The notes: generated from the letters alone by a model not told the origin. DNA of 14,231 bases from Methanobacterium sp. (GCA_003164415.1 PLTK01000143.1:1-14231); one strand, 5' to 3'; shown: positions 1 to 7,266, numbered from the stretch's first letter. Numbers and translations are program-made.

Positions 1-801
1 GATTTAGATTGTCATGTTCGTGAACGTGCCGTAGACATATTGGGAAGAATTGGGGATAATGAGTCGCTACACTATCTTAAAATCGTTTTAGATGATGAAG
101 ATGAAGAAGTGAGGGAAAGAGCTACTTCAATCCTTGAAGATGTAAAAATAATTGAAACTCCAATAAATGAAGTTAAAAATCAAGATGAACATCAAAGACT
201 TGAGGAAACCATTGCAAGAGTTGGATCTGACCAAGCTATTAAGATACTTATTGAGGCCCTTGAAGATGAAGATGCTGAAACAAGGCATAGAGCCGCCGAA
301 GTACTTGGAGAAATTGGAGATGAACAAGCCGTAGAACCTTTGATAGCTGCTTTAAATGATTCGAATTCTAGCGTCCAGTGGAGGGCTTCAGAAGCATTAG
401 AAAAGCTGAATAAAGTTGCAGTTCTTCCCCTTATAAATGCTCTTAATAGTGGAAATGATAATGTACGTTCAAAGTCTGTTTGGGCCCTTGGGGAAATAGG
501 TGATGAAAGGGCTATTCAACCATTGATAGAACATTTAAATGATGAAAGCCAGACAGTTAGATGGAAAACCACCCTTGCACTAAGTAAATTTGGAAATAAA
601 GCATTAAATCCACTAAAACAGGCTTTAATTACTGAAAATTCAACGATAAGAGAAAAGGCTGCAGAAACATTGGGATCAATTGGAGATCCATTAGCATTGG
701 ACGATCTAAAAATTGCTCTTGACGATGAAAATATTTATGTGAGAAAAAGTGCAGAGGAAGCTATAAAAAATATAATAAGTAAATCAACAGAGAATAGTTA
801 A
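1..801 (+). CDS. HEAT-repeat (PBS-lyase-like) protein, 5' end outside window
   Basis: The reading frame is open from base 1, so the gene starts upstream; 266 residues are visible before the TAA at 799-801. A TTG at 40 could be read as a start, but the 13 codons before it continue the same repeat pattern (DLDCHVRERAVDILGRIG), so it is internal. The protein is made of roughly 31-residue helical repeats whose second helix carries VRERA, TRHRAAEVLGEIGD, VRSKSVWALGEIGDERA and IREKAAETLGSIGD. These are typical of PBS-lyase HEAT-like repeats. One repeat is interrupted by a charged linker at about residues 60-80. Such proteins are soluble solenoids that act as protein-binding scaffolds; some family members act on phycobilin attachment, which is not expected in a methanogen. 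No catalytic motif is visible and the partner is unknown. The gene converges with the Cgi121 gene. Confidence 0.9.
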   Translation, partial: DLDCHVRERAVDILGRIGDNESLHYLKIVLDDEDEEVRERATSILEDVKIIETPINEVKNQDEHQRLEETIARVGSDQAIKILIEALEDEDAETRHRAAEVLGEIGDEQAVEPLIAALNDSNSSVQWRASEALEKLNKVAVLPLINALNSGNDNVRSKSVWALGEIGDERAIQPLIEHLNDESQTVRWKTTLALSKFGNKALNPLKQALITENSTIREKAAETLGSIGDPLALDDLKIALDDENIYVRKSAEEAIKNIISKSTENS

Positions 802-820
802 AAAATTCTATTTTTAACTA
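795..820. terminator. Bidirectional terminator between convergent genes
   Basis: A perfect 10-bp inverted repeat (TAGTTAAAAA at 795-804, TTTTTAACTA at 811-820) with a 6-nt loop overlaps the stop of the HEAT gene and lies 14 bp past the Cgi121 stop. Each strand ends in a short T-run, so it could end transcripts from both sides. Archaeal termination depends mainly on oligo-T, so the T-runs may matter more than the stem. Confidence 0.55.
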
Positions 821-833
821 TAACCTCTAAATT

Positions 834-1361
834 TTATGTTTCAGTTATTAAAAGAGCTGTTCTCTCTATTAATAAATTTGTAACATTTCCAGCTGCATCT
901 GCTTCAATTTCTGTTATGTTGTATAATTCTTTTAATTTATTCTCATCTGGTTCAAGAACTGCATCATCCCTTTCACCAAGTAGATCAGCTAATGTTTGCA
1001 TGATGTTATCTTCACAGTCAATTGCTACTGCACAGATATTAATATTTCCACTTGTGATACCTAACATTTTAAGGGCCTGTGATATTTGCCTCTGTCCTGA
1101 TGTTCTTACACATATTTCAAGACCTAAACTATTTGCAATATTTTCATTTCTGGAAAATGATTTAATTGCATGTATAGCTGCATTTGCAACATGTTTCCTG
1201 CCAGCTATACCCTCTGCATTCATCAGCTGAATTATACATCCATTATTTAATTTGGCTAATTCATTTATAAGATTTTTATAATCTTCTATTTTAGATTTAA
1301 ATCCTGCAATTTGTATGTTGAACTCTTGAGTCTTGTTACTAGTTTGTATTATTTCAACCAT
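834..1361 (-). CDS. cgi121: KEOPS complex subunit Cgi121
   Basis: Encodes 175 residues resembling archaeal Cgi121, the KEOPS subunit that binds Bud32 and the tRNA 3' end. KEOPS makes N6-threonylcarbamoyladenosine at position 37 of ANN-decoding tRNAs in the cytoplasm. Visible support is the central signature: NAEGIAGRKHVANAAIHAIKSF at residues 48-69 and the helix with SGQRQISQALKMLGI at 88-102, followed by a strand (INICAVAID) as in the family. It is slightly longer than family members of about 150 residues because of its N terminus. The ATG at 1361 is supported by GGAGGGG seven bases upstream (within 1366-1373), which lies inside the end of the preceding gene. The two genes overlap by 8 bp, so they are co-transcribed and probably translationally coupled. 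Kae1, Bud32 and Pcc1 are not in this window. Confidence 0.82.
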   Translation of the reverse strand: MVEIIQTSNKTQEFNIQIAGFKSKIEDYKNLINELAKLNNGCIIQLMNAEGIAGRKHVANAAIHAIKSFSRNENIANSLGLEICVRTSGQRQISQALKMLGITSGNINICAVAIDCEDNIMQTLADLLGERDDAVLEPDENKLKELYNITEIEADAAGNVTNLLIERTALLITET

Positions 1362-1923
1362 CCTTTCCCCTCCATGATATCAAATAAAATATCGATTCTC
1401 TCAGGTTTTTAGCTCTAAATGAAATATAAACCCCCATAACTCCCCTGAAAAATTTGGATACAGCAAATATCAATTCTAAAAGCACAAAAATTTGTATCAA
1501 AAATATTATAATCGATATAATTCCCCCAATACCCAAATTTAAGTGAATATTTGAGATATTAAGAAAACTATGCGTCAAATAATCCATTAAAAATAATAAA
1601 AATAACCCAACTATGAACTGAACAGTTGACATGAAAAATAGTTCTCCAGATCTAATCATTGATTCCTTAACCTTTTCGTGCATATCCGTAAGTGCCATTA
1701 TATAAGTGAAGGTTAAAAGTGACAAAGTTGCAGATACAAGGACGAATACTTCTATAAAACCGGTTATCTGGTCATAATTATGTATTTTAATTGCACCAAG
1801 TATAAATGGCACTAAAAAACCTATTGTAAGTATAATACCGAGATATGTGGATATAAGATTTCCAAAAACATTGAGCCCTCTTTTTATATATGAAAGCTTG
1901 CCATTTGATGACTTAGAGTTCAT
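1354..1923 (-). CDS. Four-helix integral membrane protein, unknown function
   Basis: A 189-residue protein that I do not recognise. After a short basic N terminus (about 1-18) there are four strongly hydrophobic segments, at about residues 20-45, 55-80, 92-118 and 128-160. Between the second and third lies a polar, charged stretch (MHEKVKESMIRSGE). The C-terminal tail (FRAKNLRESIFYLISWRGKDG) is polar and basic. There is no signal peptide and no catalytic motif. Its stop overlaps the Cgi121 start by 8 bp, and its last codons contain the SD sequence of Cgi121, so the two genes form an operon; that does not show a shared function. The ATG at 1921-1923 has no good SD sequence, and a TATA-like element sits about 25 bp upstream, so a leaderless or very short-leader mRNA is plausible. 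Confidence 0.75.
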   Translation of the reverse strand: MNSKSSNGKLSYIKRGLNVFGNLISTYLGIILTIGFLVPFILGAIKIHNYDQITGFIEVFVLVSATLSLLTFTYIMALTDMHEKVKESMIRSGELFFMSTVQFIVGLFLLFLMDYLTHSFLNISNIHLNLGIGGIISIIIFLIQIFVLLELIFAVSKFFRGVMGVYISFRAKNLRESIFYLISWRGKDG

Positions 1924-1943
1924 ACATAAAATTAACCCTTGTT

Positions 1944-1954
1944 ATTATATGTAA
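1944..1954 (-). promoter_or_regulatory. Putative TATA box for membrane protein-cgi121 operon
   Basis: On the - strand this reads TTACATATAAT, an archaeal box A-like sequence centred about 26 bp before the membrane-protein ATG. That spacing predicts a transcript starting at or next to the start codon, consistent with the lack of an SD sequence. Confidence 0.35.
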
Positions 1955-1990
1955 TTAGCCATTATGACAATAAATCTGAAGTTATAAAAC

Positions 1991-2012
1991 TAAAAAAATA
2001 ATAAAAAAAGGA
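1991..2012 (-). terminator. Oligo-T terminator after cimA
   Basis: Read on the - strand, two T-tracts (CTCCTTTTTTT then ATTATTTTTTAG) lie 30-50 bp past the cimA stop, upstream of the next gene in the same direction. There is no strong stem. This is the usual form of an archaeal factor-independent terminator. Confidence 0.5.
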
Positions 2013-2042
2013 GTTATAGATGAAAATTATAAACTTTCATTG

Positions 2043-3548
2043 TTAGTTATCGTCCAATTCTTCAGATTCTCGGATCTTTTTATCGCTGACTATTTTATTA
2101 ACTCCACCTAGAACAGCTTCCACACTTGCCATTATAATATCCGATTGGGTGCTTCGTGCACTAACTATATTTTCACCATTTCTAAGCTTGACAACCACAT
2201 CTATTAGAGCGTCTGTACCTCCGGTTATTGCATCAACATGGTATTCTTCCAGCTGTATATCTACAACATCTTTCATACTTTTTTTGATTGCAACAATTGC
2301 AGCATCTACTGGACCTACTCCTACTCCTGCTTCCAATTTTTCAACACCATCCACATTGAGCTTTACAGATGCTGTAGGCGTTACTTTATTTCCAGAGACT
2401 ATGGTTAGTTCTTCAAGTTCTACTGGTTTTTCTGCAAGCACACCCAGTGCATCTTCTGCAATTGCTTGTAAATCCACATCGGTCACTGCCTTTCCCATAT
2501 CACCAAGGGCTTTTATTCTATTGAATATTTGTTCAAAACGGACATCATCTACTCGTAGTCCCATTTCATCTATCCTATTTCGAATTATATGACTACCAAC
2601 ATGTTTTCCCAGTACAAATCTTCTTCTATGACCAACAAGTTCGGGTTTTATTGGTTCATAAGTTTCGGCTTTCTTTATAACACCATCTGCATGAATCCCT
2701 GATTCATGGGCAAATGCGTTTTCACCAACTATTGCTTTGTTGGGCTGAAGATATATCCCAGTCATCCTTGCTACTGTTTTTGACATCTCATACAACATTT
2801 TAAAGTTAACAGAAGTCTTGACATCATAGAGTGAGTAAAGGGAGACTACTACTTCTTCAAGAGATGCATTTCCAGCCCTTTCACCTATTCCATTTATGGT
2901 AACGTGTGCTTGACTTGCTCCTGCTCTGAGTGCTGATAGGGTGTTGGCAACGGCTAATCCAAAATCATTATGACAGTGTACACTCACCGGCACACCAAGT
3001 CCAATTAAACCATCATAAAATTTATAAGATTTTTCTGGTGTGAGCATCCCCACTGTGTCGCAAGCACATATCCTCTTTGCTCCTACTCCAATTCCTTCAA
3101 TAAACACTTCTTTCAAAAAAGTGTAATCACTCCGTGTAGCATCTTCTGCTGAGAGTTCTACTAGTAACCCTTGATCAACTGCATATTCTGCAGCTTCAAT
3201 AGCAGTTTGCTTAACTTCTTCTCTAGTTTTTCTAAGTTTATGTTCTATATGAAGATCCGAAGTAGGAACAACCAAATGAACACTATCTACACCGCATTCC
3301 AGAGCAGCATCTACATCAACTTTAACTGCCCTTGCAAAGCTGCATATCTCAGCTGAAAGACCTTCAGAAACTATTTTTTTGATTCCTTCCCTTTCTCCCA
3401 TTGAAGTAATGGCAGAACCTGCCTCAATAACGTTCACTCCTAGTTCATCGAGTTTTATTGCTATTCTGAGTTTCTGATCCGGAGTTAAAGAAACTCCAGG
3501 AGTCTGTTCCCCATCTCTAAGTGTTGTGTCAAATATTCTAGCTTTCAT
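2043..3548 (-). CDS. cimA: (R)-citramalate synthase
   Basis: A 501-residue HMGL-like acyltransferase that condenses acetyl-CoA with pyruvate to (R)-citramalate, the first step of the threonine-independent isoleucine route in methanogens. The TIM barrel starts with FDTTLRDGEQTPGVS (6-20), holding the catalytic Arg11-Asp12. The metal site is HCHNDFG at 191-197 and the flexible loop is GIGERAGN at 220-227. A C-terminal LeuA-type dimer/allosteric domain runs from about 375 to 490, so feedback control (by isoleucine in the family) is expected. I chose citramalate synthase over 2-isopropylmalate synthase because IEAGSAITSMGEREGI and SAEICSFARAV resemble the experimentally known Methanocaldococcus CimA. 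Homocitrate synthase AksA is excluded because it lacks the C-terminal domain. The ATG at 3548 has GGAGG (3556-3560) seven bases upstream. It appears monocistronic. Confidence 0.82.
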   Translation of the reverse strand: MKARIFDTTLRDGEQTPGVSLTPDQKLRIAIKLDELGVNVIEAGSAITSMGEREGIKKIVSEGLSAEICSFARAVKVDVDAALECGVDSVHLVVPTSDLHIEHKLRKTREEVKQTAIEAAEYAVDQGLLVELSAEDATRSDYTFLKEVFIEGIGVGAKRICACDTVGMLTPEKSYKFYDGLIGLGVPVSVHCHNDFGLAVANTLSALRAGASQAHVTINGIGERAGNASLEEVVVSLYSLYDVKTSVNFKMLYEMSKTVARMTGIYLQPNKAIVGENAFAHESGIHADGVIKKAETYEPIKPELVGHRRRFVLGKHVGSHIIRNRIDEMGLRVDDVRFEQIFNRIKALGDMGKAVTDVDLQAIAEDALGVLAEKPVELEELTIVSGNKVTPTASVKLNVDGVEKLEAGVGVGPVDAAIVAIKKSMKDVVDIQLEEYHVDAITGGTDALIDVVVKLRNGENIVSARSTQSDIIMASVEAVLGGVNKIVSDKKIRESEELDDN

Positions 3549-3591
3549 AGGTCCCCCTCCACTTATTTAAAGATTAATACTAGTAATTGTA

Positions 3592-3599
3592 TTGTATAA
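3592..3599 (-). promoter_or_regulatory. Putative TATA box for cimA
   Basis: On the - strand TTATACAA sits 44-51 bp before the cimA ATG, placing the transcription start about 20 bp before the ATG and leaving the GGAGG ribosome site in the leader. A second AT-rich site, TTTAAATA at 3565-3572, is too close to the ATG to serve an mRNA carrying that ribosome site. Confidence 0.4.
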
Positions 3600-3694
3600 C
3601 GAAAAATTTGTGATTACATAATAATTAAGTCAACTACTATAAATTAATATTTCAATTAGATATCAACTTAGGATATAGTTTTTACATTACAACT

Positions 3695-3700
3695 AAAAAA
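3695..3700 (-). terminator. Oligo-T terminator after trmG10
   Basis: Six consecutive Ts on the - strand, starting about 11 bp past the trmG10 stop (TGA at 3711-3713) and upstream of the cimA promoter. This is a short archaeal-type T-tract with no clear stem. Confidence 0.35.
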
Positions 3701-3710
3701 TAGCCCAAGA

Positions 3711-4745
3711 TCAAATATTCTTTTTAAAGAGTGTAATTACCCTTGTTAAACTTTTGTGCATTCTTATGTGATGCTGTTCTATTATCTCAAAATTTGTTTC
3801 TTCTATTAAACCGGTCATATCCATATAATGGGGCGTAGCCAGGCAAAGTTTACCATTATCAGTGAGCAATTTCTCAATAGTGATGAGAGATTGAGCATAT
3901 AGATTTTTACTTTCCTCTCCCCCTGTTGATGCAGATATACCATAAGGAGGATCAGTTGCAACAGCATCGACTTTGTAAGGTAATTTTATTTCCCTGGCAT
4001 CTTCCTTAAAAACTTCATAATTCTTTACACCACAATATTCAAGATTTTTTATTGTTCCTTCAACCATTCTCTCGTCAATATCAACACCAACAACATTTGC
4101 TCCCATTATGCCTGCTTCTATGAGAATTCCTCCCGTACCGCAGAAGGGATCAAGAACTAAATCTCCCTCTTTAATCCCTGTAAGGTTAACCATACACCTT
4201 GCAAGTTTTGGACTCATGGATCCCGGGTAAAAAAAAGGCCTCTTATGGGGTTTTAGATTGTAAAAATGTTTTTTATCGATTTTAAACAGTCTTTCGGTTA
4301 CAAGTATCTTGTTATCAATAAATATTACCCTAATGAAACTTGAAGGATCTACAAGATTCACCTTCACATCCCCAACAAGATTATTTATTATACCTCCTAA
4401 CTCCCATTCAACTTCTGATGTATCAAATTTATCAGTTTTATTCATTCTTTTAATTCTCACAGCATAATCCCTTGTTATGATATCCTTCCAAGAATATTTT
4501 TGTATTTCAGAATTTAGATCATCTTTATCTGTTTCAATTAAAAGTTTACACACTTCATGGGTATATGAAAATCTCTTTCCAATCATATTAAGAGAGTTTA
4601 AGCATTCATCAGGAACATTAAGAATTAATACCCCATCATATTGAGTTAATATATCAAAGGGTATATTTTCAGCCGTTAAAACAGCTTCTATTTCCGCTTT
4701 TGGGAGTGTTTTATGTTCTTGAGACATTATTAAGACTATTTCCAT
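3711..4745 (-). CDS. trmG10: tRNA (guanine(10)-N2)-dimethyltransferase
   Basis: A 344-residue archaeal Trm-G10-type enzyme that transfers methyl groups from S-adenosylmethionine to N2 of guanine 10 in tRNA. The N-terminal half (about 40-155) has the layout of a THUMP RNA-binding region. The C-terminal Rossmann methyltransferase contains LDPFCGTGGILIEAG at 198-212 (SAM-binding motif I), GVDID at 220-224 (motif II acidic residue) and TDPPYG at 264-269, the catalytic (D/N)PPY motif for amino methylation of a base. Length fits the family. It starts 10 bp inside the preceding reductase gene; AGGAGG lies 11-16 bases upstream of the ATG, inside the last codons of the reductase. Met7 is an alternative start but has no better ribosome site. 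The overlap implies a two-gene operon with the reductase. Confidence 0.87.
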   Translation of the reverse strand: MEIVLIMSQEHKTLPKAEIEAVLTAENIPFDILTQYDGVLILNVPDECLNSLNMIGKRFSYTHEVCKLLIETDKDDLNSEIQKYSWKDIITRDYAVRIKRMNKTDKFDTSEVEWELGGIINNLVGDVKVNLVDPSSFIRVIFIDNKILVTERLFKIDKKHFYNLKPHKRPFFYPGSMSPKLARCMVNLTGIKEGDLVLDPFCGTGGILIEAGIMGANVVGVDIDERMVEGTIKNLEYCGVKNYEVFKEDAREIKLPYKVDAVATDPPYGISASTGGEESKNLYAQSLITIEKLLTDNGKLCLATPHYMDMTGLIEETNFEIIEQHHIRMHKSLTRVITLFKKNI

Positions 4746-5911
4746 AAACTTCCTATCCTCCTTGTTAAAAGTGTGGGTACAATGGAAAAAAGGAGTCTAT
4801 TTTTGATCATTTCCTTTATTAGGGTCGATTGCGTATCCATATCCCCGTATTGTGATATTAATTCTTCTGCATTTCCTTCTTTAAGTTTTAAAAACATCTG
4901 ATCGAGATCGTTATTTGTAAGTGATCCAAATATTTTCTGAACTTCTAACTGAATTTTTAATTCGCTCTTAAATCGTTTTTTATAACTATTTTCATATTCT
5001 TTAAGGATCGATTGATCCTCCATTTGAAGTGCCCGGGTTATAGTGGTTGATGCCATTTTAGCACATTCAAAACCAATCATAAGTCCGCCGCCCGTTGTTG
5101 GTTTTACTTGTGATGCAGCATCCCCTAAAAGTATGGTCCTATCATTTACTAAATTCTTTTTAGGATCATAATTTGGAATGAATCCATGGTACTTCTTAAT
5201 TATTGTAGCGTGTTTATATGAATCATCTGACTGTATAAATTCTTTTAAAACATTGTTAAGTCCATTATAATCCATATTTGCAAAGAGCCCTATGCGTACT
5301 AAAGATTGTGTGATTGGGATTATCCATAAAAATCCCGGAGATATATTTGCATTTGCATATAGATGAACATTTTCGGTATCAAAAACATCCCTCCCCATAT
5401 CCACGAGATATTGAGCCGCCATTACGGATTTTGATTGTGGATTGAATTTTTCCGAAACACAAGATGAATGTCCATCTGCCCCAATAATTATTTCAGCTTT
5501 AAAAGATTGATTATTGTTGTTTACCAAAACTTCACCCGTTTTAATATCTAAACTATTTACTTTATGATTTAGAAAGAGTTCAACACCAGAATCAACAGCC
5601 TGTTCTGACAAAAACTTATCATAACCCACCCTATCTATAACATAGGCTTCAGGTTCTTTACGTGAGACTTTTAAAATAGTATCAGATGGTGAATGTAAAT
5701 AAGCCCCATATACCTCGTTTAATATATATTCTTGAGGTAAAATATTCATATCTTTTATTCTTTTTCCTAAAAGTCCAGCACATTGAAGTGGAATGCCAAC
5801 AGCACGTTTTCGCTCAAACATCACCACATCGTATCCTTCATCTGCAATATATCTTGCAACTGTAGAACCTACTGGTCCTGCACCAACAACTGCCACATCA
5901 TATTTTTTCAT
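4736..5911 (-). CDS. Geranylgeranyl reductase family flavoprotein
   Basis: A 391-residue FAD-dependent oxidoreductase of the geranylgeranyl reductase family. In archaea the main members are digeranylgeranylglycerophospholipid reductases, which saturate the isoprenoid chains of membrane lipids. Seen: a dinucleotide-binding start, DVAVVGAGPVGS (5-16); the family cysteine in PLQCAGLLGKR (Cys44), which in characterised archaeal reductases is near the active site; IGADGHSS at 143-150; the substrate-cavity motif GFLWIIP at 193-199; and GDAASQVKPTTGGG at 263-276, the second FAD motif. No transmembrane segment is visible, so a peripheral membrane association is expected. Methanogens often carry several paralogues, and the exact substrate cannot be read from sequence. 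The ATG at 5911 has only a weak ribosome site (CAGGGT). The gene heads an operon with trmG10, overlapping it by 10 bp. Confidence 0.83.
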   Translation of the reverse strand: MKKYDVAVVGAGPVGSTVARYIADEGYDVVMFERKRAVGIPLQCAGLLGKRIKDMNILPQEYILNEVYGAYLHSPSDTILKVSRKEPEAYVIDRVGYDKFLSEQAVDSGVELFLNHKVNSLDIKTGEVLVNNNNQSFKAEIIIGADGHSSCVSEKFNPQSKSVMAAQYLVDMGRDVFDTENVHLYANANISPGFLWIIPITQSLVRIGLFANMDYNGLNNVLKEFIQSDDSYKHATIIKKYHGFIPNYDPKKNLVNDRTILLGDAASQVKPTTGGGLMIGFECAKMASTTITRALQMEDQSILKEYENSYKKRFKSELKIQLEVQKIFGSLTNNDLDQMFLKLKEGNAEELISQYGDMDTQSTLIKEMIKNRLLFSIVPTLLTRRIGSLWK

Positions 5912-5946
5912 TAGATTACCCTGATTAGTTTTATGTATTTAATATT

Positions 5947-5954
5947 TTTATAAA
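5947..5954 (-). promoter_or_regulatory. Putative TATA box for reductase-trmG10 operon
   Basis: TTTATAAA, symmetric and a good archaeal box A, lies 36-43 bp before the reductase ATG. It predicts a leader of about 10-15 nt. Confidence 0.45.
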
Positions 5955-6147
5955 AGATTGCCATCAACCATACAATGATATTATCAAAATTCCTATAATC
6001 AAGAATCAGAAATTATCTCATTACTTAACTAACACATAAATATAAATTTATTATAAAGATGGAAGGTTTAATCAAGATATAATATCATCCTTTTATTTTA
6101 ACTACTAAAGATATGTTTCATATTTAATAAAGAATTTGTTAAGTTTC

Positions 6148-6163
6148 GGGATAAGAATGTCCC
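6148..6163 (+). other. Small hairpin followed by T-rich tract
   Basis: GGGATA-AGAA-TGTCCC folds as a 6-bp stem (one G-U pair) with a 4-nt loop, and CTTTTTC follows about 8 bases later. It resembles a weak intrinsic terminator on the + strand, but no + strand gene ends here. It may be a relic or chance. Confidence 0.25.
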
Positions 6164-6213
6164 ATTATTGCTTTTTCTATTATTTTAATGATATAAATTA
6201 AATTGTAAGCTTC

Positions 6214-6933
6214 ATGGCTGAAGAAGACTTAAAGCACATTATGACTGATTTAAGCGTTCTAATACTGAATTAGAGCAATTTGCTTATGTTGCATCTCATG
6301 ATTTAAGGGAACCTTTACGCATGATTACTGGCTTTTTACAGTTAATAAAAAGTGGATATGAAGATCAGCTCGATGAAGAGGCTAATAAATTTATAGGTTT
6401 TGCATTGGATGGAGCTAAACGATTAGATGCAATGATAAATGATATATTAAAATATTCAAGATTTTCCAACAATGAAAGAAATTTAATCTCAATAAACATT
6501 AATAAAGTCCTTGAAAAGGTTCTTTTAAACTTGAAAACATCTATTTATGATACTAATACCGAAATTACTCAACGACCATTTACCTACACTAATGACTGAC
6601 GAACAATTAATGATTAAACTTTCCCAGAACATTGTAGGCAATGCCATTAAATATCAGAGTGAACAAACAACAAAAATCCATATTTCATCTGAGAAAGACG
6701 AAAACAAATACATTTTTAGTGTAAAGGACAATGGTATTGATATCTCTCCAGAAGACTTGGAACGTATCTTTACAATATTTCAACGAATACACACAAAAGA
6801 CGAGTATGAAGGAACTGGAATTGGACTTGCAATTGCACAAAAAATAGTCCAACAATTAGGCGGAGAAATCTGGGCATAATCACAACCCGGATAAGGTTCA
6901 ACATTCTTTTTCACCATACCCATAAAATATTAG
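6214..6933 (+). pseudogene. Decayed HisKA-type sensor histidine kinase (C-terminal part)
   Basis: Joined across frames, this encodes the catalytic core of a PAS-type histidine kinase. It has a linker helix (AEEDLKHIMTDL, then KRSNTELEQF), the H-box VASHDLREPLR (about 6288-6320), the dimerisation helices, an N-box region (QNIVGNAIKYQ), and GTGIGLAIAQKIVQQLGG. Lesions: one base appears lost near 6252-6254 (TTAAGCG where TTAAAGCG restores the frame); one base is gained near 6570 (ACT-C-AACGAC); GAA or similar has become TAA at 6877-6879 and AAA has become TAA at 6892-6894, after which the normal ending GSTFFFTIP can still be read to a TAG at 6931. The G1 box reads DNGID instead of DNGIG (codon 6739-6741). 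No sensor domains remain upstream. It cannot make a functional kinase. The family differs from that of the intact kinase downstream, so it is not a simple duplicate. Confidence 0.88.
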
Positions 6934-6968
6934 CAATTTCTTTTTAACTATTATTCTCTCATCTCAAA

Positions 6969-6989
6969 TTAACAGCACCTATGAGTAAA
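6969..6989 (+). repeat. 21-bp direct repeat, copy 1
   Basis: TTAACAGCACCTATGAGTAAA, matching 7186-7206 at 20 of 21 positions (C/A difference at the eleventh base). Weaker similarity continues downstream of both copies (CAAATGTATGTATAA against CAAAGTGTGTATAA), so the true unit may be a longer, diverged duplication. Confidence 0.7.
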
Positions 6990-7006
6990 TAAACCTATAA
7001 ATATCC

Positions 7007-7028
7007 AAATGTATGTATAAATACATTT
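7007..7028. repeat. 8-bp perfect inverted repeat with 6-nt spacer
   Basis: AAATGTAT at 7007-7014 and ATACATTT at 7021-7028 form a dyad typical in size of a site for a dimeric DNA-binding protein. It lies between the two direct repeats. Function is inferred only from symmetry; AT-rich DNA produces some such dyads by chance. Confidence 0.5.
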
Positions 7029-7048
7029 AACTATGAGTATTTGAAATT

Positions 7049-7064
7049 CAGTTATATATAACTG
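7049..7064. repeat. 16-bp perfect palindrome with TATA core
   Basis: CAGTTATATATAACTG is its own reverse complement over all 16 bases and contains a TATA-box-like centre. It could be an operator overlapping a promoter, but no gene starts at the distance expected from it. Confidence 0.55.
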
Positions 7065-7185
7065 CAATTATGAGATCTTTGATCTATAGGAACCTGACTA
7101 AAACCATCAGTTAAAATATTTTTCTTATTTCCAATGGCAAAATCAAATTAAATTATTGAATTATTTTTGTATAATCTTATTCTAG

Positions 7186-7206
7186 TTAACAGCACATATG
7201 AGTAAA
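7186..7206 (+). repeat. 21-bp direct repeat, copy 2
   Basis: TTAACAGCACATATGAGTAAA, the second copy, lying about 130 bp before the PAS-kinase start. The embedded ATGAGTAAA is not followed by a long open frame in either copy. Confidence 0.7.
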
Positions 7207-7266
7207 ATGAAATGCAAAGTGTGTATAATAATAGTAAAACATTTGATATAAGAAATTGCGATTAAT

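Larger units (their letters stand above)
5912..6213. other. AT-rich intergenic region between reductase and kinase pseudogene
   Basis: About 300 bp with no supportable gene on either strand. It holds the reductase promoter at its left end and several TATA-like runs on the + strand (for example around 6036-6058) that may be the old promoter of the decayed kinase. A hairpin at 6148-6163 is listed separately. I looked in three + frames for PAS-domain remnants upstream of the pseudogene. I found only a weak in-frame hint (GATATA at 6190, then a TAA at 6199-6201, then sequence leading to AEEDL), which is not enough to call a domain. Confidence 0.6.

Noticed and set aside
40..42. TTG at base 40 as the start of the HEAT-repeat protein
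   Set aside because: The frame is open to base 1 and the preceding residues continue the repeat, so the gene is simply cut by the window edge.
2149..2592. Long + strand frame opposite cimA
   Set aside because: A Ser/Thr-rich shadow of the cimA coding strand with no support of its own.
2043..3548. 2-isopropylmalate synthase or homocitrate synthase instead of citramalate synthase
   Set aside because: The C-terminal regulatory domain excludes AksA, and the N-terminal IEAGSAITS and EICSFARAV segments fit CimA better than LeuA. A tree would settle it.
3565..3572. TTTAAATA as the cimA TATA box
   Set aside because: It lies only 17-24 bp before the ATG, so the transcript would start at or inside the gene and lose the good GGAGG site.
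5912..6213. tRNA or small RNA gene in the gap left of the pseudogene
   Set aside because: No cloverleaf, conserved TTCRA loop or GC-rich fold was found; only one weak 6-bp hairpin.
6321..6879. Two separate small proteins at 6321-6599 and 6547-6879
   Set aside because: They are consecutive pieces of one histidine kinase; the H-box lies upstream of the first ATG in frame, and the second piece continues where the first loses frame.
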